A stretch of 64,000 nt of DNA. Origin: Sweltsa coloradensis (taxonomy: Eukaryota; Arthropoda; Insecta; Plecoptera; Chloroperlidae). Below, piece after piece: positions 51,790 to 64,000 of the stretch (positions are counted from its first letter, which is position 1; each line of letters starts with the position of its first letter). The stretch is from contig JAMZAV010006764.1 of NCBI GenBank assembly GCA_024449915.1, positions 1 through 64,000 on the forward strand, given 5' to 3'. Below the pieces are notes generated by a model, which was not told the DNA's origin, searched no databases, and worked only from the letters and a program-made list of their open reading frames with translations. Both the position numbers and the translations under genes were made by a program.

Positions 51790-54051
51790 CAGTGGCGGCT
51801 TGAACCCCTGAAAACCCCCGGGGCCAACTTTAAAGTATTACACCCACCCACCCCAAAGTATGGGCGCCCGCAGGAATTTTGGCAGGGGGGTCAAAAATCA
51901 CAATTTGTACTTTCGTTGGGCAAGCACAGGGGGTTTGGGGGGCACCCCAACAATTGCGCCGCAGGCGAAAATTTTGAAAATCAGGTTTTTAGAATGCGTT
52001 TGGTGGGTTTTAGAAAAAAGAAGTGGGCTGAATACAATACCAAAATTATGTAATTTGCTACAGTCGATACTCGAAACTAGAAAACCCACCAAAAGGAATC
52101 TTAAAGGAAACCTTCAAAATAAATTACCCCCCATTCTTTTGTCCTTAGTCAAAAGCTTCGGATTCCCAACAATGAGTTGGGCGGTAATAAGGTTTTTTTG
52201 ATTACTGAGATATAATATGACTTTACCCACCTCACATCTTCGCTTTCGCAAGCCTTTTATTGGACGGTCAAAATTCGCATTATTCCATGGAGTGGTATTC
52301 TTTTTAAAAACTCAAGACGAAACTATTGCAGGTAAAAGACACAATACTTATCTTGGAGATAATTGCCATTGCCAACCATTAAATTTAACAAACGTTCATC
52401 AGTAAGAAATCGATTTTACAAGTTTAATCAATAAATCCAGACATAAAATAAGGACAATTAGCAACTTCTGCTTGCTCTGGGCCATGGGGGGGGGGAAGGC
52501 AACTGCCCCCCTTGCCCTCTCCTGCGGGCGCACATGCACCCACGTGATGGCGATATATTTTTGCTATAGTGCCCCAAATTAGGTGGCCTAAAAACACGTT
52601 TTCAGGCAAGCCCTTGGATACGCCGTGGCAAACTAGCATACCACCGACAAGGATGTCTACAGAAAATCCCAACTTGTACCTCCGCGGAAAATAAGGGGAG
52701 TTTGGGGGCTCAGCCCCCAAACTCCCTCAACTAAATCAGGTTATCAGAGTGCATTTGGTGCGTTTAAGAAAAAAAAGTAGTGGCCTAAATGCAACTTCAA
52801 AATAACGTAGTTTTTGTGCAGTCGAACTTACATTACCAGGATATTTAGACGACGTGTGTACCCTTGTCAATATTTAATATTAATATATATATAAAAATGC
52901 AATGAATATTCTAAATCACAACTAAACTATTCTTAAATAATATATGCATATAAATAATAGAGTGGAGTTAATTTACCTGTACATATCTTTTATGTCATCG
53001 AAGATAGCAATAGCTGGATGGACTGAAAAGTATTGTCGGACACTTCTTGGTAAGATATAGCTTTAAAAAACAAAACTTACGGACCAGTACGGCCAGTGGC
53101 GTAAAACTTATTTCATAGTTTGGTTTTGTCCTTGATATTTTATAATTTTATTATTAGTAGGCGCCTTACAATTGTTATAAATATTTGTAGGGGTGTTGTA
53201 ACTTTCTATTTTTAATGTATTTCATTATTTTAATTAATTTTCTTACCACAGCGCTAACACAAATCAGTGTATTAAACTTTTTCCTTTGTCTTACGCTAGA
53301 TAGGTTCATACATAAACATTGGTATGGTTTTCTTGTATTAATTCCCGTTACAGTGACACCCTCTTTCGAATTGCCGCGTGTTTTCTTTTACCCTCTCTCA
53401 TATTTTTTCTCAATAATTTCTTTCTTTGCCCCCCCCCCCCCCCCCAGCCTACTGGAGCGGCCGCTACCTTGCTCCCGTGGGGTGGGCGCTACTGCCCTGG
53501 AAGGTCTTGTCCTTGTGCTCGAATGGGGTTTTTAACAAAAATGTTGGCTCAAGAAACCGAAAAAATAGGACTATCAAATGTTAAAAGCTTGGCCAGGGAT
53601 CTTGAAGCAAAAACCAGAGGGGGACACGTGCCCCCACCCTTCCCTCCCCCCACCCCCTGCGGACACCCATACCCACCGGGCACCACTGGTAGTAGTGGTT
53701 ACAGAAAAACTATTAGATTCTTGGTGGTACCGCGCGTTTGGGTGACCTTGTTCTTTTTCAGTTTATTTGGCACGATCTTTTGAGCGCGCATTTTAAAACC
53801 ATCACAATTACATTCCATCTGACACGGGTATTGGCTTGTTCAGGAAGTTTTCATCATATAGGCATGATACTATTTCTTTTATAGCTCATATTTATGCAGC
53901 AAACACTCAATGATTAATAGGCCTACTTACTTACGTCCTCACAACGACCGTCCACCCCCCACCCACCACCCCATCCACCCTGACCTGACCACCCACCCAC
54001 CTAATTCTCGCGGGGCCATGGCCCCGAATTTGTATGGTCAGGCCGCCACTG
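51790..54051. mobile_element. 2.26-kb hAT-like element with CAGTGGCGGC ends
   Basis: CAGTGGCGGC (51790-51799) and GCCGCCACTG (54042-54051) are exact inverted repeats. AAACTGTTG is repeated perfectly at 51781-51789 and 54052-54060; one base is ambiguous, giving the 8-bp duplication of hAT elements. The interior is non-coding, with C/G-rich blocks and a diverged internal duplication (51860-52050 with 52640-52810, sharing AACTTGTACYTCCG-like and GTGCATTTGGTGCGTTTAAGAAAAAA-type blocks). No transposase motif was found, so it is non-autonomous. Confidence 0.9.
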
Positions 54052-54106
54052 AAACTGTTGCATTAACAAACACAAAATTCTATTTAAATACCACGATTTT
54101 TTTATT

Positions 54107-54107
54107 A

Positions 54108-54161
<54 letters not shown>

Positions 54162-54180
54162 AATTATTATTATTATTTAT
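54107..54180. repeat. (ATT)n microsatellite
   Basis: About 17 ATT units with a short interruption. The poly-Ile frame through it is not a gene. Confidence 0.9.
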
Positions 54181-54295
54181 TCATAAGCAAACATTACATA
54201 ATAATGTTTCAGTTTAGCGATATGCATATATTCAATACACTTGCTAATTTTGGTGTTGAGTTTGAGTTGAGTAATGTTACACGACGTGCGGCAAG

Positions 54296-54380
54296 CATTT
54301 GACACCGGGGGGGGCAAGGCATTTTTTTGGGGGGGAAGGCAAGTGCCCCCCCAGGCCCCCCGTAGCGCCGCCACTGGTAG
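54296..54380. mobile_element. fragment of a CAGTGGCGGC-end element
   Basis: Ends GCGCCGCCACTGG (about 54364-54376), with the preceding GGAAGGCAAGTGCCCCCCCAGG resembling GGGAAGGCAACTGCCCCC inside the 2.26-kb element (52490). No left end or target duplication was found. Confidence 0.55.
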
Positions 54381-54457
54381 AAAACTCATAGCTTTGCGAA
54401 CAAAAACTGGTCTGGTCAATTATTTTAACTTTAATTTTTACTGCATGTTTTATTAAT

Positions 54458-55608
54458 ACTAGTAAACGCTCAGTTGGACGCGTTGATAAGCGAGCACGTG
54501 CTATAGCTAGACCCACATTGCAATTTTTTTTAATTTTAAAATTTGCGACGTTTGCTGTCCACGGGGCCATATTTCCAATATTAATTATTATTATTACCAA
54601 GGTAGGCCTATGGGTATGTTCCGAAAGATGCTCCCACGCGCCCACAACACCCAGACATGCCCAAGATGCCCGAGGTTTAACATTGGGCGTTACGGGCGTT
54701 GTGATGGCGGCGGTGTTTACGGAATGCTTTGGGCACGCCCAAACTGCAAGTTAGCATCATTCGGAACGTACCCTATATGGGTTAACCTTAACTTTGTGGA
54801 TAAAATCCACCGCCATCTAGAGGACCATGACATCATTACTTTCGGAAAACTATTTTAACTATTTGGTAACAAATAATACACTGCTTCCTCGAAAGTATTT
54901 TGATTACTTCTAGGTGGCAGTGCATACTGCGAACCTCGTGCGACTTTTTGTTGCCATGGTAACGTTACTTTTGTTAAAATGTAATTTCCATCTACACTAC
55001 TTATCGGATCAAAATAAAATTAACATATTCGTGACTGGACGGCCATTCTAAATGATTTGGCCACCTCAGATTTTGTCGCCGTTTAGTTTGAAAAAAAACT
55101 TTCGATTAATTTTAATGTAACTTTTTAAATGATTTTGTCACAAAAATAATGGCATTCAATCCAGATTGAAGCTTGCAAATGGTCCAAATTTCAACTCGAT
55201 CTGAGCCTCCCTTCGAACGTTATGGCAAGACATACAAACTCGTTGCCATGGTAACGTTACTTTTGTTATAATGTAATTTCCATCTACACTACTTATCGGA
55301 TCGAAATAAAATTAACATATATTCGTGACCGGACGGACATTCTAAATGATTGGCCACCTCAGATTTTGTCGCCATTTAGTTTGAAAAAAAACTTTCGATT
55401 AACTTTAATGTAACTTTTTAACTTTTTGAACCATTTTGCCACAAAACTAATGGCATTCAGTCGAGAACGAAGCTTGCGGATGGTCAAAATTTCAACTCGA
55501 TCCGAGCCTCCGTTCGAACGTTATGGCGAGACATACAAACAAAAAAACAAAACCAGTGACTATTTTTTCCGGCAGAGTCAAATGGAAACGCTCGCTTCGC
55601 TCGCTTAA
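54458..55608 (+). mobile_element. repeat X, copy 3 (two units, contains a nested MITE)
   Basis: From ACTAGTAAACGCTCAGTTGG to CGCTCGCTTCGCTCGCTTAA. X-boxes GTTGCCATGGTAAC lie at 54950-54963 and 55242-55255, giving a unit length of 292. The upstream part holds CCACCGCCATCTAGAGGACC and CTTCTAGGTGGCAGTGCAT, an imperfect inverted pair. A 162-bp MITE interrupts it at 54612-54773. Confidence 0.9.
54612..54773. mobile_element. 162-bp MITE nested in repeat X
   Basis: The 21-base ends (54612-54632 and 54753-54773) are inverse complements at 19 positions; core words are GTTCCGAA and GATGCT. TAT flanks both sides. Repeat X copy 4 lacks it at the matching point (about 55818). The ORF 54610-54858 through it is a shadow of symmetric sequence. 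Confidence 0.85.
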
Positions 55609-55672
55609 CAACGTGCCATCATAATTTCCAGGTACGGACAATTATTGTGATACTCATTATAAGTACCCTATA

Positions 55673-56338
55673 ACTAGGAAATGCTCAGTTGGACGCGTTG
55701 ATAAGCGAGCACGTGCTATAGCTAGACCCAAATTGCACATTTTTTAAATTTTAAAATTCGCGACGTTCGCTGTCCACGGCGCCATGTTTCCAATATTATT
55801 TATTATTGCCAAGGTATTTGGGTTTTACTTTGTGGATAAAATCCACCGCCATCTAGAGGACCTTGACATCATTTCCTTGGAAAACAATTTAAACTCTTTG
55901 GTAACAAATAATACACTGCTTCCTCGATAGTTTTTTGATTACTTCTAGGTGGCAGTGCATGGTGGCCAGAATTCTCGTGCGACTTTTCGTTGCCATGGTA
56001 ACGTTACTTTTGTTATAATGTAATTTCCATCTACACTACTTATCGTATCAAAATAAAATTATCATATTCGTGACCGGACGGACATTCTAAATGATTTGGC
56101 CACCTCAGATTTTGTCGCCGTTTAGTTTGTAACTTTTTAACTTTTTGAACGATTTTGCCACAAAACTAATGGCATTCAATCGGGATCGAAGCTTGCGGAT
56201 GGTCAAAATTTCAACTCGATCCGAGCCTCCGTTCGAACGTTATGGCAAGACATACAAAAAAAGAACAAAAAAACAACAAAACCAGTGACTATTTTTTTCC
56301 GGCAGAGTCAAATGAAAACACTCGCTTCGCTCGCTTAA
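55673..56338 (+). mobile_element. repeat X, copy 4 (single unit)
   Basis: ACTAGGAAATGCTCAGTTGG at the start and CGCTCGCTTCGCTCGCTTAA at the end. One unit with X-box at 55989-56002. It lies 64 bp after copy 3 in the same orientation and has no MITE. Confidence 0.9.
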
Positions 56339-56474
56339 TAAGAACCCTATGATTGTAAGTAGGGCAAAATAAATAAATATAATAATAATACATTTCTATT
56401 TTTATGAAAAGTAATTTTTCCGAAAAAACAAACTGCATTTATTTTCGAGTGCGATCTTCGTTTTTTGTTTATTA

Positions 56475-56615
56475 AGGTTACGGGCGCGTCAACCGTTAGG
56501 TCGTTATACGGCACTCTAGCCTAGGGGATTTTGGGAGGAATTTCCCATGCTGGTCAGATCCAGGGGGATTCTCACGTCGCGGTCATTATCGACTTTATCA
56601 TTGTTCGTGTTAAAT
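56475..56615. repeat. dispersed repeat shared with 14985-15190
   Basis: Shared CGTCAACYGTTAGGT, TCTAG.CTA.GGG, GGGAGGAA and CTTTATCAT words. Function unknown. Confidence 0.5.
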
Positions 56616-57750
56616 TTCATTTGAGTTGATAGTCTACTCTCTTTGTAAGCAATTGTTCAATTCGAGACGATGATTGATAAAAGCTAATGTTGTAGGACAA
56701 TGCAGTAAAATTGGGCGTCCACAGGGTGGGGGGGGGGGCAATGGGGGGCTTTTTCTTCCACACCCCTTGCAAAGCCTGTAATGCCATTTTAACTATACAT
56801 ATCACCGAGATTATGCCACCGACCAATTTTTTTTTTTTAGTTTCTGCTCTCCATAGAATTTTTTTTAATCATATTCATATCGAATGACATCCTTTCTTTT
56901 TAAAGTAAAGGAAACTGTAACGTGCATTTGCCAAACTCTAAATTTTATGGAAATTCTAGCGGCTGGGCATTCAAACTCATACCACTATCCTCATACAACA
57001 ACGGCTGTCTCCCCCTTGCGTGTGAACAATATGAACAACATGAACACTATACTTATGCGTAAATTTACACATAAGGTTCCATTATTTTGTAAATGGCCCT
57101 CATTATTTTAAGGGTACTGAACTGGTTTAATCCTGCTCTGCTAACATGCACTTTGCAATTAATGATAAATGAGTATTATAAAAATCAATTTGCGGCACGA
57201 GAATCACTGAGTAAAGAACGTTCTATACTCAATGCTAGAATTGTTCGTACGTGATTTCATAAAGATGTTATTAAAATTGAAGTGTTATAATTGTGTTTGT
57301 AATTGCATGCAACAACTAAGAGCACCAGTGTATATTTGACTTTCAAATTAATATCAATATTCATTTTCCACAACAGATAAGATTAAAGTTCTTATTTAAT
57401 AGCAATCAATTCATTGAGGTAAAAAAAAAACACAAAAGTGACACAAGAAGTGTTGACTTTATAGTATGTTCTTTTACATGCCAACATGTTTAGTGTTTAG
57501 GCTACGTAACAGAGCTAAAATAAGTCGTTGGTACCTATCCGGAATATAAGCAGAAATAATCAAGTATGTATCGTAATATAAGCTATAGATAAAAAGATGT
57601 TTCATAAACATTATCATAATGTTTTTATCACAAACATTTCCGAAGAGTATTTGAAAGCAGCTTACTTACTCTTACTTTACAAGCACGGTTTTCCTTTCTG
57701 ATACGTTAAAACTTAAAAGTAATTCGATTTAAGTTGAATTTAAATAATTG
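56616..57750. other. intergenic DNA, no supported gene
   Basis: No coding or RNA signal recognised. A poly-G run lies at about 56728-56738. Open frames are short and without domains. Confidence 0.5.
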
Positions 57751-60700
57751 TTTGACATTTTTCGAAAAAAAGAAAAAGTACATCTTTATTAATTCGCAAT
57801 ATGCACCAAAAAATGGGGAGCACTCCACATTAGCCTTCAGACAAATGGGGCCACATTTTTTGAATTACAGCACAACACGAAATTTGGACATGAGGGAATG
57901 CCCCCCCAAAAAAATTTTTGGGGATGTTTTTACCAAAGGTTGTTGGAAAAATTTTTAAATTTTAAAAGTCTAGTATGGGGCCACTTGGCTTCGGTTTTTT
58001 GGGTCCCCCCCTGTAAAAAAACCCGGGCGGCGATGCCAGTAATCCGTGCCCAATTACGATCTCTAAATCCTTGGACTGGGGAAGTAGAAACGAGTACACC
58101 AAATAATCCACCTCGAACGAACAAAACACATGAAAAATTGCTTTGCCAAAAATGAAACTTGATCAGGTCTAGTTTTTTTTGTGTTTAATTTTATTGACGT
58201 TCATTTTTTTATAAATAAAAATCTTCTAATTAATAATGGTATTTTATTATCCACAAATTTAAAAATAACAAACGTTTGGGTTTTTTTTTTAAACCCCAAA
58301 AAATTATATAATATTTAATTTTCTTCGCACTGGGATTAAACATACCAAGGGAAAGGCTTTGAGCCCCAGGGCCCAATTTAACAGACAATTGTTACTAGCC
58401 CCAAAAATAACGTTTTTTTATTTATTTTTGTTTATTATAATGCATACAAGTCCGAAAAGCGCGGCGGGAAACCCGCTACGGGAGGGCGTGGAAAACCCGT
58501 ACTCGGAATACCTTATTTGGAAAACCTCGTTGAGCGACAAAAAAACGCGAATCGTTTGGGGGGCGGCCGCGAAAACGATTTTCGGGTGAGTTTCCGTTTA
58601 TCCGAAGCCCTTGGACGAATTTTTTTTCCGGGACAATTCCAGTACGCCGCCGGCGCTGTCCCCCCGGCCCCTTTAAGTGGTGCAAAAAATGTTTCAAAAT
58701 TGAAAATTTTTAGCCTTTTTTGAAAATGTGGGGAGAAATGTTTTCCTGGGGAAAATTTCCGAGAAAAATTTTTACGGTAAGCAAAATCTTCGCCTGTCGG
58801 GGCAGACCCCAAAACCCCAAGAGGACAGGACCAGATAAAATGCCCCTTTTTTCATTAACCTGGACAAAAGTTTTTCCGGACACTGTCCGGGTTATAAAAA
58901 AATATGCCCCTGTCGTCCGGTACCGTTGAGCTCGAGATGTACCTGATCGTCGTAATTGTGGAAGAATAATACAAAAAAAAATTTTATCCACAAAAGCCCA
59001 AAACTACTATTTTGAAAAATTTCAAAAAAGTTTTGGCAACTTTGAAATAAAGGTGTTTGGGGGAATGGGCCCCCCCTGCGTACTGGGAAAGGGAAAAAAT
59101 TAAAATAAAAAAAAAACCCCAAAAAGGGGAGGAATCCCGAGCACTTTTTTTTGATTTAAAAAAAATTTTCCCCCTCTAATAAACCACTGTTGCTTGACCA
59201 AAACTTTTTCTATAGACCCCGAATGAACCCGATGGGGACGAAAATTCCCAAGCTATAAAAGAACAATGTTTTTTTGGGTTTTTTCCAAAATGCCAAACCC
59301 ACTTAAAAAGAAACGAAACTAAATTAGTGTTAGGGCCGTAACCTCTGATGCCCCCCGGGCGCCATTGGAATCGCCTCAAAAATTAAATTGTTGAAGATAC
59401 AATGAAATGTCTTAATTTATTTTTCCCAAAAACACCCCCCCCCCCCACAACAAAAAACAGGTCAGAGGCACTAGGCAAAAACAAAACAGTCCAGGGAAAT
59501 TCGGATCGTACTGGTAAAGTTAATAAATTTCACTGAATAATTAAGGTTATTCTTTTAAGACTCACCCCCCCCCCCCCCCCCCCCCATCATCCCGCCACTT
59601 TTTTCCCCTCGTTTTCCCTCGCGTGTCGTTGATTTGACTTCCCCCCCCCCCACCCCCCTCCAAACCCCCGCCACGCCCAACCGAAAAAGGAAGTCGCTAG
59701 TATAAACATTTATTTCTTTTAGGGGAAGTAAAAAAATTTCGCCCTCGATATTTTGGGTTTGCACCTAGGCGGGCTAAACCCCACTTTTGGGTGGAAGTCA
59801 TGCTGTCCGATTGCACAAAGGCGTCTAAACGCTTCATGTATGATTTTATCGGGTGCATGTGCATATGCTGGAGTTTATATGGCTTCGTTACTGGATTTAA
59901 AAAATATTTCCCCAACAGAGCCCCCAACTTAAACCCAGACCAACCCTGACTTATTAATACTTCATAGCTAAAAATAGATTTCTTATAATGTAGGCCCAAA
60001 GTGTTTGTATTACGTGGGGACCTCTTCAAGCTTACGAACGCACTTTTTTAAATTGTTGTGATCAGTAAAAATAGCGTAAAAAATCACCGACGGGGTATTC
60101 AAAATTTAATGGCTTTTTTTGGGCCCCCCAGGATCGGAAACGAATGGTTGAGATGTTTTTGGGGCGTAATCGAAAAACCCTTTGACGTATTTTATAAGTC
60201 AACAAAGGAATCGAACGCTGAAGGGCTTTCCTTTAAATGACGTTTTTCATTTGCATGCTACGAAAAATGACGTTTTTTATGGCCTTGGTTTTACAAACCA
60301 CGTTTGAGTGCCTTTTTTGGGCTCAGGACATTCGAAATAGGAGTCAAAGAAATTTTTTTTAAAAAGTTTGATCTTGTTAAAAATTTAAATGAGACCAACA
60401 GGTAGGGACATAAAAGTCGAAATGGGGCCCTTTTTTAGGTCATTCAAAAAAAGCATGTGAAAAGAGTGATTTTTTCTATGAAAACCGGACACGCATTAAA
60501 ATCTTGAACCCCCCCTGTTACCCTTCAAACGTACCCAAATACGTGATGTTGGTATGACAATTTCCGTAAAGATCGGATACAGTGGTTTTTTACAATTCTT
60601 GAAATTTAAAAAAAAATATTTACCGTGTTTTTTGACCTGAATCAAAATTTAACTCTAAAAAAGGCCCCCGGCCCGAACTCGAAGGTTTCCCACCAAACCC

Positions 60701-63700
60701 GGGGGTTCGAACACGGGTTTTCTCAAAAAAATTTTATTTAAAATTCCTTTATTTTTCCGTACTTAAGGCCTTTGTCGTTCCAAATCGAACGAAGGAAAAA
60801 CCAAAATTTTTAAATTTTTAAATTGCACTGCAAAATTTAAAAAATTTCCAACTTTGAATTTTTTCCCTGAATCGGAAAGAAATCGGGGAAATTTTTTTTT
60901 TAACCCGTTTGTATTTCTTTGGCTTTCGGAATTGAAAACCCCGGGGGCTCTACCGCGCATCTCAAAATTTCAAAAAGGGAAAAAATGGAAAACCCAAAAC
61001 AATGTCCAAAAAAAAAAAAAACGGTACACTTTTTTGCCTCTGGACCCCCCGCTTTAACTCCGCACGGGCACTTTACACACCCCGAAGTGAATTTGAAAAT
61101 TCAGGTTTTTTTTAAACATTTTTTTTTTTTAAACAGAAAATTTAACTTTTTTCAAAATTTACGGCTTTTCAAAATGTTCCATTCCCCGGCCCCAAAGAAA
61201 TGGAAGGGTCCAAAAACCCCTTGAGGGGGCCTGTCCCCAAAAGATTCGAACGCGCCGGTGTCGTCGGTGTTGGGATGCAAAGCCTATTTTGGGCGCGGCA
61301 ACCGTGAAAAACAAAAATATGATTTTTTTAAGCCAAAACGGGCACGCACGATATTTTGGCGGTCCATAAAGGATACAAATGCTACAAAATGGGTCATGTT
61401 TGTATCAGATTATCGCAAAGGGCCATCTGGGGCGGATAACCTCCGTTAATTTTTGAAAAAAAATTTACCCCTACTTTTACGATTTTAAAGAAAAATCAAA
61501 CGGTAAAAAAGTGTCCAGAATCGATTCGAAGGCATCTACCGATCCCGGGGGTTTGAAAAAAGGTTTTCAAAAAATAATTTTTTTTAAAATTTCATCATTC
61601 CTCTACATTTTAAAGTGCCTCGGTTACGGAAACAAACCAAGGAAAGGGGATTTTTTAATTTTTTTAAATTCACTGTAAAATTTTCAAATTGTCCCAAATT
61701 TTGGGTTTTTTTTTTGCGCATTTTGAAAAAAAAAGTGGGGACAATTTTTTTTTAAAAATTGTTACCCAATTCATTGGGTTTTTTAATTTTGGCAAACTTT
61801 GGGGGTGTCCCCTAAACCCCAAAAATTTCCAAAATTTTAACCGGAAAATCCAAACAATGTCCCATAAAAAGAGAACGAATTTTTTTTTTTAAAAAATTGC
61901 TCCCAATTTACCGGAGGGGTTTTTTCTATTTTGGTACACGTTTGAAACAAAAAACGACTTTTTGGGGAAAGCTCCAAGAATATATCCCTTTTTTTTTAAA
62001 ATTTTCCCTTTCTTCAAAATTGAAAAGTTTTTCGTCGTCCCGGGCCAAAGTATGGGGTTGGTCCGGAAACCCCTTCACTTCTGTACCGGGAGTTGATTCG
62101 AACAAAGTCGGGACCGTCGACGTTTGGGCGCGAAGCGTACTTTTGGGCGCGGCAACCGCGATACAAAAAAGCCAAAAAAAAATTGTTTTCGTGTTTTCGA
62201 ACTTTTTGACCCGGGGAAGCAATTTTTTTTGGGTTGGGGGTTTTTTTTTCGGAAAAATTCGATCCTTTTTCGTGGAGGAGCTCAAAAAAAGTACGCGTTT
62301 ACCCGCTCCTCGGGGCGAAAACGCCCCTTGGGAAAACTCGGTTTCCGCCGCCAGTCCCCAAATTAAAAGACTATAGTTATATAGACAAGTGTGCTTCGCC
62401 GCCCACGGGTCCTTTTTTGGGTTAGGGCCCCGGCCCCCCCCGATGACCTCGCAGCCCACCTAAATTTTTCCGGGTCGATATATTCAAATTGGTCCCTTTT
62501 TGGCCGCCTGCGGACGGACGCTGTTTGGGCAATTTCCCCCGTCTTCCCGGAATTCCCGGGTATCCATTCGTCCGGATGAAATTTTTTTAGGGACCCTTTG
62601 GACTTGCCTTTGGGGCCCCAAACATTTTGGTGAAAATTTTTCAAAAACCGACAACTTTGGAAATTTCCGGGAATTTTCCCCCATTATTCCAGAAAATTCC
62701 CGGATGTAAATTTTCTAACATTTTTTTTGCTTTTTAACCCCCTCGCCCTGCCGCCCCGAACCCCGGGGGTTTTAAAAAAAAAATTTTGGAAAACGGACTA
62801 CATTTACACTTTTTTTTGCGGGAAATTCCGGAATTCCTGGGAATTTCCAGACACTTTTCCAGGACGCCAAAAAGTTAAACCCCGTCCGCCCGCTCAATTG
62901 CGCCCGAAAGGACAGATCGGACAAAAACTGGCCGAGTTGTTAAAAAAAAAAAATGTTTTTTTTGGGAAATTTTCCCAAATCACCAACCAAATTTTTGGGA
63001 ACCAAGAAATATTTTTCACGGTCTTTAATTTTACATATCCTGATACGTATTCGGACCCCAACCCTCCATTTTTAAAACCCCCGCCCTCCTGGGCGAGAAA
63101 CGGCAATTTTGGCCGTATGTACCCTTTGAGCGGACAAGTCACTAGGGCAAAATGGCGGAAAAATTTCCCAAAAATTTTTGGATTTCATATGGCCCAGCAT
63201 GCCCGCATGGACCAACCAAAAAGAAAATTTAAAAAAAACCTCATCGGGTAAAAAAATTGCCAAAGGCGGCCGTCTAGGGTAAAAAAAAAAGAAACCCCCC
63301 GGAATGTCCAAATTTTGAACAATCCTCGAGATCTCCCGTTTAAGTGAGATAAACCATTCCCCAGGGGGGATCAAAATTTTGAAAAAATTTGGAACAAAAA
63401 AGTGGAAAAAAATGCCGCCAACCGAAAGTCACTATTCGCAAGTCATTTTCTAGTATTGGCCAAAATCCAAGAGGGTGCCGAAATGAAATTTAAACAACAC
63501 CCAAAAACCAAAACCAAACCCCCCAACCCATCCGGTCCCCCGGATCCGCGAACCGTCTGCCCCCCCCAAAATAAACCCCCCCAAAAACAGCACTTTCCTG
63601 AAATGACCATTTTCCCGTCCCCCATGTGGCTCGAAAAAAAATGGTCCAAAATGACGTCACTATTTTTTTTGGAGCCCGTAAATCGAGGGAAAAAACCACC

Positions 63701-64000
63701 CTACCGGGAAAAAAATGCGTTGGCCCGGGCGCTACCCCAAAGAAGGGGCGCTACGCGCAAAAGAGCTCAGTATGTTTTAAAAAACTATTAATAGTACCGA
63801 ACCGATACCCATTACGCGAGTACACATACCAAAAGGGGCAAATCATAGCATAAAACGTTTTGAAGTAGCAAGTTAAATTTGCAACCATCAAAAAAATTAT
63901 TAACAAAGAAAATTTTAAAATCAGAGAATTTTTTTAAAAAAAAAAAATAAAAAAAAGATATGAAAAAAGAGACAAAGGAAATAAGTAGTGATAAAAATAA
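57751..64000. other. second homopolymer-inflated tract, no supported gene
   Basis: Runs of A, T, G and C dominate (for example C-runs at 59430-59445, 59565-59585 and 59640-59658). Many overlapping ORFs on both strands lack recognisable domains and share the same low-complexity composition. A tandem duplication at about 60650-62170 is listed separately. Confidence 0.65.
60650..62170. repeat. tandem duplication, period about 850 bp
   Basis: Landmarks recur in order: CCCGGGGGTT(C/T)GA at 60698 and 61544, CAATGTCC at 61000 and 61855, GATTCGAAC near 61243 and 62094, GGGCGCGGCAACCG at 61291 and 62144. Offsets are 846, 855, 851 and 853. Units differ by many short indels and homopolymer changes. Confidence 0.75.

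Noticed and set aside
58476..63853. Dense overlapping ORFs, some over 150 codons
   Set aside because: Open frames occur on both strands in the same place, with low-complexity composition and no domains; likely caused by high C/G/A/T runs.
1..64000. CRISPR arrays, rRNA genes, bacterial operons or phage genes
   Set aside because: No regularly spaced direct repeats, rRNA-like sequence or prokaryotic gene organisation was seen.

Overview
The window looks like non-coding nuclear DNA from an animal, most likely a marine deuterostome; an echinoderm or hemichordate is my best guess. The grounds are animal LINE families (an endonuclease-type LINE with a PHD-finger ORF1, and a restriction-like-endonuclease LINE of R4/Hero-like character), many short non-autonomous DNA transposons, dense TAGGCCTA words, and one spliced exon of a multiple inositol polyphosphate phosphatase (MINPP1-like) gene. 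There is no bacterial gene organisation, rRNA, complete tRNA or CRISPR array. The phylum assignment is inference.

Layout. 0.5-7 kb: a 5'-truncated CR1/L2-like LINE (copy 1), bracketed by ATT microsatellites and split by a 3.15-kb insertion between two TTAA sites; that insertion itself carries a 354-bp palindrome. 7.5-17.4 kb: foldback elements (8.2-8.7 and 10.2-10.6 kb), tandem and dispersed repeats, and a TTAA-flanked element whose second copy lies inverted at 44 kb. 16.6-26.6 kb: a long inverted repeat (arms of about 870 and 910 bp, 8.2-kb spacer) enclosing a hAT-like MITE, a TAGGCCTA-rich tract and an 840-bp palindrome. 26.6-36.6 kb: sequence that becomes homopolymer-dominated, probably poor consensus; it contains a second copy of the 7.6-9.9 kb repeat with a tRNA-like SINE-type insertion. 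36.6-40.7 kb: a nearly full-length CR1/L2-like LINE (copy 2) with ORF1 and ORF2 carrying a few disabling changes. 40.7-45.4 and 54.5-56.3 kb: four copies of a repeat (called X here) whose units each carry a perfect RFX-type X-box palindrome. 41.7-43.7 and 48.1-51.5 kb: two minus-strand copies of the restriction-like-endonuclease LINE, one interrupted by a 414-bp hAT MITE with a perfect 8-bp target-site duplication. 46.2 kb: the MINPP1-like exon. 51.8-54.05 kb: a 2.26-kb hAT-like element flanked by perfect 9-bp direct repeats. 57.7-64 kb: a second homopolymer-inflated tract containing an approximately 850-bp tandem duplication.

The window is best read as a stratified set of mobile elements inside or beside one host gene. 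Several insertions can be dated relative to each other because an uninterrupted copy of the same host repeat is present elsewhere in the window. No transposase gene is visible, so every DNA element here appears non-autonomous. The most notable structures are the stem-conserved hairpin in the 3' UTR of both CR1/L2-like LINE copies, the X-box-bearing repeat family, and the long inverted repeat with YY1-like words at matching positions in both arms.
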